64,000 nucleotides of DNA. Origin: Lonicera japonica (lineage: Eukaryota > Streptophyta > Magnoliopsida > Dipsacales > Caprifoliaceae). The stretch's first letter is position 1. Each line of letters opens with the position of its first letter. The stretch is from NCBI GenBank assembly GCA_021464415.1, contig CM038471.1:28927234-28991233 (forward strand), given 5' to 3'. Made by a program: the position numbers and the translations under genes. The notes beneath the pieces are model-generated. The model did not search any database. It was given only the letters and a program-made list of their open reading frames with translations, and was not told where the DNA came from. Positions 10,930 through 23,476 of this stretch are shown in pieces.

Positions 10930-12490
10930 TTTTTCTTATTCTAGCCATAAGTGCGTCGATTATGTCCCACCTCCCCACAAACTTTGCAATGGTTACTTCC
11001 TCGATGATCTGCTCAAGTCCATCTCATTACAAATGCGCCTTGATGGACGACCCTTTTTTCGTAACGTAATAGGATTGGGGATCAAGGCACCTACAATAGA
11101 TGGGATTAAGTCCCTTCAGTACTCTTTTGGCAAAGCGTGATTTATCATAGGAGCAAAAGTAGCCAAGTATGCCTCAAGACTTAAATAGGGATCAATTAAA
11201 TACTTCGGATCTAGCCATCAGTTCAGCGCATACTGCTATGACATGAGAGCAATGATATTTATAAATGGACCACTTTTCGCAAGTGCACGTGCGTTCCTTA
11301 ATGTTTACATTCTTAACTTTACGTTTGCCTAATACGATGGTCGCTAACCCCTCAGAATTCTTATGCCTAAACACACTGTAGTTCTTGACTTTACTTTTTA
11401 AGCTCCTTAAATTTAAGTGCCATGAACAGGGTATGTTCTAACTTTGAATTTGCATGCTTATCTATGCCCTACTGTCTTCATTGACAAAAGTAAGTAACTA
11501 GGCAATGAAATATAAGGTGCATCGATGTAATGACAGGCAGTGACCTCGCTCTTATTAAAATTCCCTCACTTGCATCCACGGCCATTGCAATAAATAACTT
11601 TCCATTATACTTGCCCCGAAGAAGTATTGTGTCTATACTAATAAGAGGGCGGCAATACACAAAGCCTTAAATGGAACTGTTAAATGGCCCAAAAGTTCTT
11701 ATCAAAAACATGATAATTCTCATCAAATTGCTTTCTTCTCAACTTATGGAATCATCCCTTCATTATTAAACTTAATATCCGCCAAATATCTTAAGCGTAA
11801 TTGCATAAGACTATCTTCGATCACTAAATAAAGTTGTAATTACTTTCTGCTTCGCTTGGCATGCCTTCCAATATGAAATATTTTAGCCATATTGATCCTT
11901 CCAAATACAACAGTAATAGGAATTTCAAGGGAAGATCAGCCTCCACTATGTGCATTACTTTGCTAGCAATAAAGTTGCAATCTAAATGTTTGTGGCTTAG
12001 TTACAATTGATCAAATTTGCATGTGTGGGGACCTTGTACTTGATTGTTTTAAATTTTTCGTGTTTCCTCTTCCTCTTATAGGCACGATAGCGCTATTTGC
12101 ACCATTTTTGATGTAATTTACACCCAAGTGCCCATATATCTACCTTAGTTTCATCAACAATAAGTTCAGTTGCATAGTTGATTGCGAACAATTTCATAGT
12201 TGTCTCCAGGTCCTCTTTCGTCTCGTAAATTAGCCCTTTTTACAATTAATTTTCATCCATCGTCTGATCCGGTGGTGACACCTCTTCGTCTATATTTCTA
12301 AACTTCAATCATGTATAGAATGATGGTATATCATTATTAACCTACCCAATCTTATTTAGTTCTTCCCCTTTATCACTTTCGCAATCATAGTAATCATTAA
12401 TACCATCAAATTATGTGTCCGTGTCTTCTCCGGTATAGTATTTTGTATCCAAGTCTGAATCTATACCACGTTCACCCCCAGCCATGGACT
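10930..12490 (-). pseudogene. MuDR/MULE transposase remnant
   Basis: In minus-strand order, an acidic N-terminal piece near 12490 precedes a MuDR N-terminal-like segment (12240-11990). The transposase core follows at 11660-11478 (CRPLISIDTILLRGKYNGKL then FIAMAVDASEG). A SWIM zinc finger lies at 11374-11192 (CTCEKW...CSHVIAVC, the CXC...CXH pattern). A terminal zinc-knuckle remnant near 10990 reads CKVCGEVGHNRRTY, its last Cys replaced by Tyr. Numerous stops and frame changes show it is dead. I could not find its terminal inverted repeats. Confidence 0.85.
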
Positions 12491-13875
12491 TGGGTATCGT
12501 GGCTTCATGATGGCCACAAAGTGGAACCTAAGAGGGAAAGATAACGGCCCTCATTTATAGGGCCACTAAACTCGTAGCGTTGTAATGGATAGCTAGACAG
12601 AGGGATACATTGTACGGTTTGGACAATGGATTTTTTTTCCCAATTGGGTATACATTGTAATTCAAATCCACTTTCTTTATATACAAACCAATTGCATTAA
12701 CGATGGGAGCATTAGAAATAGTTGCCATTGCAAACTCCAAGTTTCCATCATCTTTAATTTCATGGGACAACATGCAGTCAATATCTATAGCAAAATAAAC
12801 TTTATCTTCTAATTCTGAGTAACTATTGCCTTCTTTCAAGATAATGCCGCTTTCATATAATACTTATTATATGTCCAACCCTACTCCCCAATAATTATAT
12901 CACTGTCGTGCCCTAATAGAGCATAAGAAAAAATGTTTGCTTCCTAATCCACCTTCAACACATTTATAGAGTTTAGTCAAATTTTAATGAGAATAACTTG
13001 AAACAATCAAAATTGGGAAATTTGGCATTCCCCTATTTTGTCTAAGTACAACTCTTGGATAAACTAACTGATGATGGAGGCATACCCATATATGTAATTC
13101 ACTATCAGAGTAAATTCCCAAATTCCCTAGCCACAACCAAAAAACCATCCAATTCCGCATTTTAACTATCAGTATATATATAGCCACCAAGCAAGGCAAA
13201 AGTAAACAAATTTATCAAATCACAGGTATAGGGGGTATGAGAATTTTTTTTCAAAAATATTTCAAAAATAAAATTAGTTACAATCTCTGTTAGGATTTCA
13301 TAAGAAACATCACAATTTCTAGAGTTACACAAAAACATTCATTTTTTCATGAAACAAAATGGGAATTCTAAAATGCACCCCCAAAACTTTCTTCTCATTC
13401 TTATTAGAGATAGCTTTTAACTCACCCCTCCTAATTTTTCTAATTCCTTTTAGTTCACCCTTGCATATTTGCAAAAGCCAAACAAGAGCTTAAAATCATT
13501 TTTCACCCCTTACCCAATTATGTTGTGTTTCTTATTGAATGGAATTGTGTTTTGCTTTTATTTGAGTCCCCATTCGACATGAACTCCGGTGAGTTCCTTT
13601 CAATACATCATTAGTTTCATTCTTTCTTTGTTTTCTCAAATTTGCCTCCATCTTCATGAACTATGGTGAATTCTTTTTAATTACCCCGTCAGTTTTTAAT
13701 CCCCTCTTTCTTTGATGAATCAAACAAGTTTATCCATTCTCTACAAAAATATCATTATGAGAGATGGATAAACAATGATAATGAACAAATGATTTAGATG
13801 TAAAAAAGAAAAATATGAATTAACTAGTTTAACAAACTAGTTCCGATGCTTTGAAATCAAATTATTCATGAGATT
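12491..13875. other. Flank of MULE remnant, no clear gene
   Basis: Minus-strand open frames at 12839-12555 (94 codons) and 13199-12984 are unrecognised. The first may be upstream sequence of the MULE, because it lies just before the acidic N-terminal piece on the same strand. The remainder is AT-rich with no RNA gene or repeat seen. Confidence 0.35.
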
Positions 13876-16242
13876 ATAATTTAATAAAAAAAACCCTAAA
13901 TTATTCTAATCTAACATCTCTAAATGTAACTACTATTCATAGAGATGAAATAGAAGGGGTTTTCAAGTTGGCTTCTTCATCATGATTCTTACCCTTCTCG
14001 TATAAATCAATTGGAAATCGCACTGATGGCAACAAAAATCTCGTTCAAGTTGCTGGGAAACATGAAAAAATATGTTAAAGGCTTGTTTGGGGAAAATAAA
14101 GAAAGTTATTCACAAACATTTCAATAATGTGGTCGGGTAAAGTGAAACATTTGGTGGAATCATTTACAATTACCCAACAAAATTTATAACTTTCAAGTAT
14201 GAATCTTTCTTACCTCAACCTTCAAGAAGCTGTTAGAGAGAAAGGTGGATTGAGTAGCAGCAGCGACGGCGACGGTAAGGGCAAAAGAGAGACAGCCGGA
14301 GTAGGGCTTTTAATTCGGGAGAGAGAGAGTGGTGGATCTAAGGACAGAGTTAGGCCACCATTATCGGTGATGGAGACACGGTGGACGGTGAGAGAGAGGG
14401 GTTAAAGTCGATGGCGAGAGAGAACACGCGAGAGTGAGAGGACGGGCTAGGGCTTAGCTGATGTTTTAAGAGAGAATGGGGATTTGCAGTGTAGGATGGT
14501 TTCAAAATCAAACAAAATAAAAAATTGTGAAGCAAAAAAAGGTCACTTAGTCTCACTTTTTTACGACATGATAACTTCTTCTGCTTTAAAAAATGTTATT
14601 TGTAGTCTAATCATGAAAGTAAGTCTTGCTTTTTTGTTTATCAATTTCTAGTTTCTTTAACAATGTTATTTGGACTCTAATCATGAAAGAGACGCACAAT
14701 TTTATGTGTACACCATCCACCCAAATAGGTTAGAAAGTATTACATCCGTCTATACAAGTTTTAAAACTACACTATTTAAAAAAAAGAAAAAGAAAAATAA
14801 CTCTTGATAGTGTCGTTTAATTGTAAGTTTTTATTATGTGATGTGACGATTGCACTAACGCATGGGGGTGGGGGAAGGACAATGTTTGCGAAATCCAACA
14901 TCTTAATTTAATTTATTTTTTTGGACAACAACATCTCAACTACATTTATTAGGGACAATTAAAAAAAAGTCATTTTCACACTAAAGTTAAGGAATAATTT
15001 TTTTTGTAAATAAACTATTTTTTTAATGTTCGAGAAATCCAACATCTTAATTTAATTTCTTTTGGACAACAACATCTCAATTGCATATTTATTATTCTCT
15101 AAAGTTCTTCAAAATTGCATCTTCTTATAGTTATACGTTGTCACTCAGTTATTATTATTTTTATAGGGTAGAAATTTGTTGATTGGTCCTATTTTTGAAA
15201 TTTTTTAACTTGCAGTTCATAATTTTTATTTTTTTAAAGCTTGTGATCTATATCAATTTTCTGGTTATTGAATTGCCTTTCACAAGAACTTACATCTATA
15301 AACACTATAATTGAATAATTAGAGAAATACTAATTACATATATAGTAATTGGGTAACCGAAAAAAATACTATGTTTTAAAAAACGGGGATGTAACCTAAT
15401 TTTTCTTTCTTTATGGAAAGGAGGGGACTGGACTCGAACCTTAACCGACTCCGAGTCTTGTCCATGTTTCATGTAGGACAATATTGTCCCATTCCATATG
15501 AAATAACAAATCAAAATTAGGAGAAAGCATCAGAGTCTTCCTTTTCTTACTCCCACCTTCTCTTCAATTCCAGAGTTGCGTGATTTCTAGCTCCCTCTTG
15601 TTAACCAATAAAATCATGATACTTGTGATTATATCACACGTACTTGACAATATGACAAATAATTAGGGCAATTTCGAGAAGCTAAGTAACTTCAATTATT
15701 AACTCAAGTTCAAAACATTTTCTTTAATTAATACTTAAATTTTGACTTTTTTTTTTTGGCAAGTAGAGTACTAGAAGGTAGTAGAAGTTCAAAATTTTAT
15801 ATTAGTCAGCATTTATAAGTGACCTCACACTCTTAGTCTTTTTAATAAGAAGCATATTTTATCTTCAACTATTGACAGCATAATCTTCAACTATTGACAA
15901 ACTTCATTTTGTTTTTGGTATCACAATATTTTTTTTCTTCTTTTTTGAAACATTCAAGTTAGCCAACTTTTACCGGAGAAAAAGAGCTAGGAATAATTTT
16001 CAAGTACTAACAAACCTCATTCCTATATTGTTATCATTACAATCTAGATGGTGTGGATGCTTTTACTACAATTTTAAAAATGAAATCTTGTCAGTTGCAT
16101 TAAATATTTCACTTGAAATTAAATACACAAAGTTTATAATAAATTATCTGTAACTAAATATATTTCCTAAAAGCATAAATTTTTATACACCGCTTGCGTA
16201 AATAAATAAATATATATAATTTAAAAATTCCTCAGTAACGGC

Positions 16243-16250
16243 CTATAAAT
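16243..16250 (+). promoter_or_regulatory. TATA box of UGT-1
   Basis: CTATAAAT lies about 110 bp before the start codon in the context CAGTAACGGCCTATAAAT, which is shared with UGT-2. The AACGG immediately upstream resembles a MYB recognition core; that role is conjecture. Confidence 0.7.
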
Positions 16251-16305
16251 AAGACCAAAATGATGAATCATCAACTCAAAACAAAATTTCCTCTCACACG
16301 CTACA

Positions 16306-16322
16306 ATCTCTCTCTCTCTCTC
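16306..16322 (+). repeat. (CT)n tract in UGT-1 5' leader
   Basis: A short pyrimidine microsatellite between TATA box and start codon. The UGT-2 tract is longer (54021-54048) and UGT-3 has only short CT runs. Confidence 0.85.
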
Positions 16323-16359
16323 TAAAATTTGAAATATCTAGAGAGAGAAAACAAAAGCA

Positions 16360-18135
16360 ATGGGACAACAACAGAGGCAGAAGCAGCTACACATATTCTT
16401 CTTCCCCTTGATGGCTCACGGCCACATGATTCCGACCCTCGACATGGCCAAACTCTTCTCCACCACTGCCGCAGTAAAATCCACCATCATCACCACCCGG
16501 CTTAATGCCCCCGCTTTCGCCCCCTCCGTCAACTCCTCCCAACTCGACCTCCAGATCTTGGATTTCCCCTCTGCAGCCGCTGCCCTACCGGAGGGAACCG
16601 AGAACATGGACCAATGCACTTCGGACGAGATGCTGATTACATTCTTCAAGGCAACCACTCTGCTTCAAGAGCCGCTCGAGAGGCTGATGGGAGAGTTGAG
16701 GCCAGATTGTCTTGTCGCGGACATGTTCTTCCCGTGGGCCACCCAAGCAGCCTCGAGATTCGGGATCCCGAGGCTGGTGTTCCATGGGACGAGCTTCTTT
16801 GCACTTTGTGCCACTGTGAGTATGAAGATGTACAAGCCGTTTAAGGATGTGGAATCAGATTCCGAGCCTTTCATTTTGCCCAATCTTCCTCATGAGATTA
16901 AGCTTCTTCGAACTCAGGTAATTAGTGAAGCGCACGTGATATGTCCACTCTTGTATTCATGTGCCCGCGCACATCTAAATTAGACATATAATAATATATG
17001 TATCAACTTAATTAAATAACCGAACTAATAGAACAAATGATGTGCAGAAAGTGCCTTGGTTTATGTGTGGTCTCTGCGTGAAACATTGACCAAATGGATT
17101 TTATGACTTATCAATAGCCATATTAATTTGGCACGAGTTATGACGTAGTTTTGTTTTTTTTTATATGCTTAATGTTTTCTTGAGTACAAGTAAGGATACC
17201 ACTGATTTCCTAATTAATTTTAACGATTGTAAATACAGGTTTCTCAACATGAACGAGAAGAAATTGACAATGACTTTACAAAGTTGTCGAATCAAATAAA
17301 AGATTCTGATTTAGAAAGTTATGGAGTAATCATGAACAGCTTCTTTGAGCTTGAACCAGATTACGCTAATCACTACAGAAGTGTTTTTAAGAGGAAGGCC
17401 TGGCATGTAGGACCCCTTTCGTTGTGTAATAGAGAGATTGAAGATAAAGCGGTCAGAGGAAAGAAAGCAGCCATTGATGAACATGAGTGCTTGAAATGGC
17501 TCGATTCCCAAAAACCTAATTCAGTTATCTATGTTTGTTTTGGAAGCGTGGCCAAGATTTCTGCTGCTCAATTATATGAAATTGCAATCGGGCTTCAAGC
17601 TTCTGATCAGCCCTTCATATGGGTGGTCAGGAAAAGCAGATATGAAGACAAAAATGACATGTGGTTGCCAGACGGATTTGAAGAGAGAACAAAAGGGAAG
17701 GGTCTAATTATAAGAGGATGGGCTCCACAAGTGTTAATACTTGATCATGAAGCAGTGGGTGGTTTTGTGACACACTGTGGGTGGAATTCAATATTGGAAG
17801 GAGTGTGTGCTGGGGTGCCAATGGTGACCTGGCCCATGTTTGCGGAGCAATTTTACAACGAGAAATTAGTGACAGAGGTTTTGAGAATCGGGGTAAGTGT
17901 GGGGGCAAAAGAATGGAGTAGTGTGTCATGCAAGGGGATAAGGACGGAAGTGGTGGAAAAGGCAGTGAAGACAATAATGGTGGAGGAAGAAGGCAAGGAA
18001 ATGAGGAGAAAAGCAAAGGAGTTGAAAGAGAAGGCAAAGATGGCTATTAAAGAAGGTGGATCTTCTTATAACGATTTGTGTGCTTTAATTGAAGAATTGA
18101 GTTCCTTAGATATGCATCCAAGAGAATTGATGTAG
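16360..18135 (+). CDS. UGT-1: UGT73-type UDP-glycosyltransferase, two exons
   Basis: The exons are 16360-16917 and 17239-18135, with a phase-0 GT-AG intron of 321 bp, giving 484 residues (normal for the family). It is predicted to transfer glucose from UDP-glucose to a small phenolic acceptor in the cytosol. The catalytic His is H22 (AHGHMIP) and the partner Asp is D121 ([11 protein letters not shown]). The 44-residue PSPG box runs 347-390, from WAPQ through THCGWNS to a final Gln, usually linked to glucose preference. The start has a good context (AAAGCAATGG) and matches the other copies. The phrases [18 protein letters not shown] and [10 protein letters not shown] fit UGT73 (group D). R47 replaces the Pro seen in UGT-2 and UGT-3. 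The acceptor is unknown. Confidence 0.95.
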
Positions 18136-19101
18136 ATCACGATGGATATAGCTTATGTGGTTCTTTTATTTGGTTTGTATATATTTGTTTATTCATGATG
18201 ATGTTTGTTGTAATATTTGAATTGTAATGGCCGGCCTTATTCTTATATTATATATCTATTAATCAATCACAACAAATTTTTTTTTACCTTCTCAACTCAT
18301 TGCTCCTATTGTCTTAAGAGTGATTATAAAATTCTGGTAATTTGATTCATCATTTGATCAATTCTTTTTTGATTAATTATTGAAAGTATAATAACATTAT
18401 ATAAAGTAGCATAAAATAGCAAGCTAAATGAGATTGAATTGATTTTCACTTCAACAATAAAGCAAATTTTTTTATAAGTCCGACTCGGGGCTTAATAATA
18501 TATAGAAAAGAGCTATACAAGCATTATGAATAGCAACATGAAATCACTACATAAAATGAAAGCAAACTCAAGCATACGCGCAAACCAGAATTCAGGGGTA
18601 GGCCTCCGCAGTCCCCACACTTGCAGAGGCCTTCACCACCTCTTGTCCGATGCTTACTTGCTGAAGTAAAATCATACATAACAAATAAAGGAACAATTCT
18701 AGCAAAACATGAAACAACAATCTAACAAAAAAAATAAAAAAATTACTAACACTTTCATCACCCTTTAAAGGCAAAAAAACAAAAACAAAAAAACACTGTG
18801 CCAATATTAGACATATTTTTTTCCCAAAGCAAAAGCGTATTGGCCATTTTATCCATATAAAAACAATTCACCCTTACTTACAGCAGACCTATTAGCAAAG
18901 TTCTTAGCATTATCTCCAACATTCAATCGGACTCATCACTACAACTTAAATCCACCCTGGCCATACTGGGCCTATGCTTTTTAGACTGGACAATGGCATT
19001 TCTTCGAGCTGAAACCAACATTATTGCAACATAACATAGCAATAAGCAACAAAGAAGAACAATAACAATAAATTACATCTATACAAAACAAAAAATGAAT
19101 G
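18136..19101. other. 3' flank of UGT-1, shared with UGT-2
   Basis: AT-rich sequence homologous to 56364-57300. Short minus-strand frames around 18592-18804 correspond to diverged frames near 56657-57050 and show no recognised protein. Conservation probably reflects shared duplication, not coding. Confidence 0.6.
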
Positions 19102-19515
19102 TCAAAACATGGTTTTCCAACGAGTATAAACATAGACCCTCCTCCTAATGGAACTGGGTACAACAGTTTCTGGAGTTTGTTTAAAAGACACTTTGCGGCT
19201 AGATTTACGAGCAACCCTTTTGGGGGCAGGTTCATTACCCCACATTTTAACAAAAGAAGCAGCTTTGCCTTCAATTGCAGCATCCTTCTGTTTACCACAG
19301 GTTTGAGCACTATTGTCGACATGAAGTTCTGCATATTTACCCTTACCATCACCATTGCATTCAGTAATAGCAGTACCCTTACTAACATTATCAATTTTTC
19401 CCAAAGATGCAAATCTAAATGCCCCAATTCTCACACGAATACTTTCATGAATATCACTTTCAACAACACAAGAAGGACCATTGGATGGTCTCACAACTTT
19501 CAAAGGAGCCATCAC
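19102..19515 (-). other. Open frame of 137 codons, function unknown
   Basis: A basic minus-strand frame, rich in Lys/Arg/Ser near its C terminus (KRVARKSSRKVSFKQ). It lies downstream, in the same orientation, of the mobile-domain remnant at 19694-20428 and may be that gene's decayed C-terminal tail. It starts almost exactly where homology to UGT unit 2 ends. No family recognised. Confidence 0.25.
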
Positions 19516-19693
19516 AATAAGGTCCCCCCTACTTTACTAAAATAACGATTCCACCCAAGCTTTCGCCCATTCTTTTCTGGCATCTGAAGGATGTGATTAG
19601 GAAAAAACGCATTAACAAACTATCTGAGCTTTAGCAAGGTTCCTTAACAAAGTCCCAGCCTCTCACCAAGCATACCAAACCACCACATATCCA

Positions 19694-20428
19694 CTAACCC
19701 AAGAAATTATTACTGAAACCACGAACATTTTCCACGTATGGACGAAATACAAACCTATCATATATGTCAATCAAACAGCTTAGCCCAATAGCACAACCAA
19801 CATCCCTCCACCTCCAAATCCTAGGAAGTAGCTTATTATTAGTATTTCTAACCAAATGCTGAGGACCTTTCCCAAAACCTTTAACTCTCCCAGACAAAAA
19901 TGAATTAATAAACAAGGGGAAAATAAGCACCGTCATCATACCTCCCAAAGAATGCTTCAAATCAAAATCTATTTGATCTAAAATAGCACACAGATTCCCC
20001 AGAATAAGAGGAGCAATACAGAACTTTGACAATAAACTCAAAACAAGTGCAGCCAATTCACCGAAATGCGTGTAACCAATCCTCAATTTTTAAGGGGGTT
20101 CCATCCCTTCCTCACCCTTTTCACCATACCAAAAGAAAAATTTACAAATCAATTAATAATGAATTTTCCCACAACCTCACCATCTACACCACGCTAACCA
20201 TCATAATATTTATACCATTATTTAAATTATCAATCATCAATAATTCATCCTCTAAAGGAAGATAACACAAACCAATATTGCCAAATGGACTAAATCCTAG
20301 CAATTCACAAATATCTTCCATAGTAATAGAAAATTTACCCCATGTAATAAAGTATGTATGAGTTTGCACACACTATCGGGACAGCAAAGTATCCATATCA
20401 CTGGTTCTTTTGAGCGCAATTGAACAAC
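19694..20428 (-). pseudogene. Second plant-mobile-domain-like remnant
   Basis: Minus-strand frame 20369-20184 contains THTYFITWGKFSITMEDICE then LLGFSPFG, the PMD pattern W.....T.ED...LLG..P.G. Frame 20086-19694 contains LIFPLFINSFLSGRV and ILPRIWRW-like and FRPYV-like phrases (LLPRIWRWRDVG, DRFVFRPYVENV). The frames differ and stops intervene. The gene is cut at 20437 by a hAT-like insertion, and similar-looking sequence may resume after 21101. Together with 9922-10640, PMD relics flank UGT-1 on both sides. Confidence 0.5.
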
Positions 20429-20437
20429 GTAAGGCCA

Positions 20438-21092
20438 ATGGCGGAGTCAGGAATTTTGTTCAGGTGGGGCAAAAAAAAATTTGTTCAGGAATTTTCTAAA
20501 CCAATATTGAATCAACCACAATAATAAAAAAATAAATATATTAATTTCAATATTAACTTATCAAATAATAATCTAATAAGAAAATCAACCTTAATAACAA
20601 AATTTATTATCAATATTTAACAATCTAATAAACAAATCAACATTAATAAATAATAACTAACAAACAAATATATTAATAAACACCAAATAGCAAATATCAA
20701 CATTAATATCAATATTTAACAATCTAAGAAGCAAATCAACATTAATAAATAATAACCAACAAAACCTACAAACAAATATGTTAACAATTTAAGAAGCAAG
20801 TCAATATTAAAACACTTCAAATCTTAATATTCAAAAAAATTTAACAAAAAAAGGGGCTATGAGATATTGAGATGATTATAAAAAGGCCCCAAATCTTCAC
20901 CACCAATTACAAACACCAGACCCTGAACTTATAAATCTTATCGCACGTAGCCCCCTCTGTTCTTGGCCACCAGTTTTTGTTTTATTACTTTATTAACTCC
21001 TAACTTTCAATGCTATCTTAAAAAACCCCCTGTACTTAGTAAAATTTTCAAAAAAGTCCAAGCAGGGCCATGGCTCTGCCCCTGCGCCCTGA
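20438..21092. mobile_element. Non-autonomous hAT-like element
   Basis: About 655 bp flanked by direct repeats GTAAGGCCA (20429-20437 and 21093-21101). The left end (GGCGGAGTCAGGAATTTTG) and the reverse complement of the right end (CAGGGGCAGAGCCATGG) share the GGCGGAGCCAGG-like terminus common on plant hAT elements. hAT duplications are usually 8 bp, so one flanking base may be coincidental. The interior is AT-rich with short repeats (AATATCAACATTAATA) and encodes nothing. Confidence 0.65.
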
Positions 21093-21101
21093 GTAAGGCC
21101 A

Positions 21102-23476
21102 AAGCACAATGGTATATACCGGCACTCTTCAATCGTATTTGATAATCAAATGAATTCATATAATGATCAACGTACCCACAAATCCCAACTATTTAAGGGC
21201 ATTCACTATATGATCTTATCCCCTCGATAAGAAACAAAAAAGTTTGATATTGACTCTAGGGCAATGGAGGGGGAACCCTACCATTCTTCCCAACCAGACG
21301 CTCTGAATAATCCATCACATGCAACAAACACTTTACTCCCACAATCGAATTAAATAAAAGGGGACAAACTGCACCAGCATCCTACAAAACACCAATGATT
21401 AAATAAAAGTGGGCCACTAGGATTGTATGGTTAAGTGCATTATCTCACATTCGATTTTTCATTGTGTGAAGATTCTTGGGGCTACTAGAACGTCTCCGGT
21501 CGATAAGCTGATATGCTAAGAAATTGGTATAATTTATTATGTTAATTTATATTTTAGAGAGCGTATATTATTATTAATATTTATATTTTTAATGTTTCTC
21601 ACGTATTCGAAATAAATTGGAGAAGATTGGGAAAATAGAGAAATTAAAGATTATGAAGACATCTAAAATGGGTTAATACTTCTGGATACATAACTTTTTC
21701 CTCGAAACTCCAAATAATGCGATTCTTGAGCCTAATTTGAAGAGAATTTCGAGAGCTGCAACTTTTTAGTTCAACACTTTTCCAAATTCAACCATCTCGG
21801 GATCCAAAATTGCGACACAAAATACAAAAACTTAAAATGGCGAAAATTCAAAGTGTACTCAAATAAATGGGTCAAACCCACACTCACTAGCAATAAAAAT
21901 AAAAAGGAAGGCCCAGCCACCAAATTAAATTAGTGACAGCCCACTTGTCATAGAATTGGACCAAGTAAGTTTTTTTTAATCTTATTTGTTATTTAATTTT
22001 ATTCATATTAGCGTAAATTTGTGTTAGGGTTAGGTTGAGTATATTTAATTGATTTTCTTACACGTATTCATGTCAATCGACTCTACTAATTTAATGCTTT
22101 AATGTAAAATACAATTCTTCCTATTGGATACCCGTTTTAATTGACAAAAAAAATAAAGTTGGATTCTCATTATTTTTTGTTGGATTCACCTTATGACTTA
22201 TTAAGAGCGAATATAGTAAGTGTTTTGACCTTATATATCAGTTTGGCTGTGGAAGAATTATAATTGAATTTTATTAATTAATTTGACTTTATTGATTTTA
22301 TTTTTCGCATCTAATTAAGCTGAGAGACCAAATTAATGCGAGATAAGAGTAGAGTTTATGCGCATGAATACTTAGGGAGATGATATTAAATATATGACTC
22401 CAAAATCCTAGTCAATTAATTCATTAATTTTATTATCTTGCTTAGTATTATTTAATTTAGTTCCACTACTTTAGTTTACTTGCTTTGTTTTAGTTTATTT
22501 ACTTTGCTTTATTTTATTTGTTTGGTTACCATAAACTTTTCTTTACTAGATTAGGAGTTTAGTGAAACATTAGCAAGATAATTATAAAACATATTGTTTG
22601 AGTCCTTGTGGAATTGACATCACTTACATGCTATACTATAAATTGATTTGTGCGCTTGCAAGTATAAAATTTATTACAACATAAACACCGAGACCTCGTG
22701 GGGTTAGTTGGATTGGGGCATAGATACCCACGGTTATAAAAAAAAATGGGGATGTAAATGCAAATAAAATCATAAACACAACAACTACAACTACGATCTT
22801 CAAGCAAAAAAAACTAATACAAAAAGGAAGATTAAAACTTCTCTAAATAATAAATAGAAACAAATCAATGAAACAAAGAAAGAGAATCACAATGTAGGAA
22901 GGAAACCCTAACCTTCTCAAGCATTTTTTTGTACTTCACTTTGTCCAACAACACGATGCTCCGAGTAGAAGAAAGAGAAGCAAGAGGATGACAATTGAGT
23001 TTCCATCTCAAAACTACACTATATATACGAACAGCCCCTTCAACCATCCAACACCTAGACATTAATCTTTGCAATATTTTATGACAATACATATAATAAG
23101 TGCATGCAAGTAAAATAGGCAGTAAAAAAACCCGGTAAATATATTATTGCTCTTAAACATTATACAACAATTGACTTTTACTAGGGATAAGTGACAAAAA
23201 AAATTATTGTACACAAATGGCTAAGCATCGAGTAGCATATTACACATGGCAGCGATTACATGTTGGTTATATGACAGTTATCTAAAAAATTACTATTTTC
23301 CTTTCATTGGAAAGGCGCAAATGTTTTTACTAGTTAACAGAATAATTTTAATTTTTTAACAAAGGAAAATACAATCCTCGTACGACATTTTATTAATGCC
23401 CAATACACATAATGTCTTATTAGTTAACTACTAAATTGTGGGGTGGGGTGGGTAGGGCCGGGTGTGGTGGTGGGTT
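21102..23476. other. Intergenic DNA with a possible gypsy LTR relic
   Basis: No gene recognised. Around 22560-22690 the text GAGTCCTTGTGGAATTGACA followed by TTGTGCGCTTGCAAGTATAA resembles the 3' region of plant gypsy LTRs, so 21.5-22.7 kb may be an old LTR fragment. I could not find matching ends or a target duplication. The TTAGGGTTAGG at 22025 is too short to be telomeric. Confidence 0.3.

Larger units (their letters stand above)
13876..19110 (+). repeat. UGT tandem-duplication unit 1
   Basis: The left part (from ATAATTTAATAAAAAAA) matches unit 3 from 57301. The right part matches unit 2 up to about 57300, where ATTACATCTATACAAAAC occurs at both 19073 and 57264. The unit holds upstream DNA, promoter, UGT-1 and about 970 bp of 3' flank. 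Unit 3 lacks about 235 bp present here at 14160-14390. Short frames at 14199-14556 are purine-rich and have no recognised product. Confidence 0.85.

Noticed and set aside
15400..15450. Possible SINE B box on the minus strand (GGTTCGAGTCC)
   Set aside because: There is no A box at the right distance, no tail and no target duplication. The stretch is shared upstream DNA, and the UGT-2 copy at about 52630 lacks a good B box.
17708..18037. Antisense open frame of 109 codons over UGT-1 exon 2
   Set aside because: Shadow of the conserved glycosyltransferase frame; its composition (Pro/Leu/Ser) mirrors the sense codons.
22023..22040. Interstitial telomere repeat
   Set aside because: Only TTAGGGTTAGG is present and the plant-type TTTAGGG unit is not repeated.
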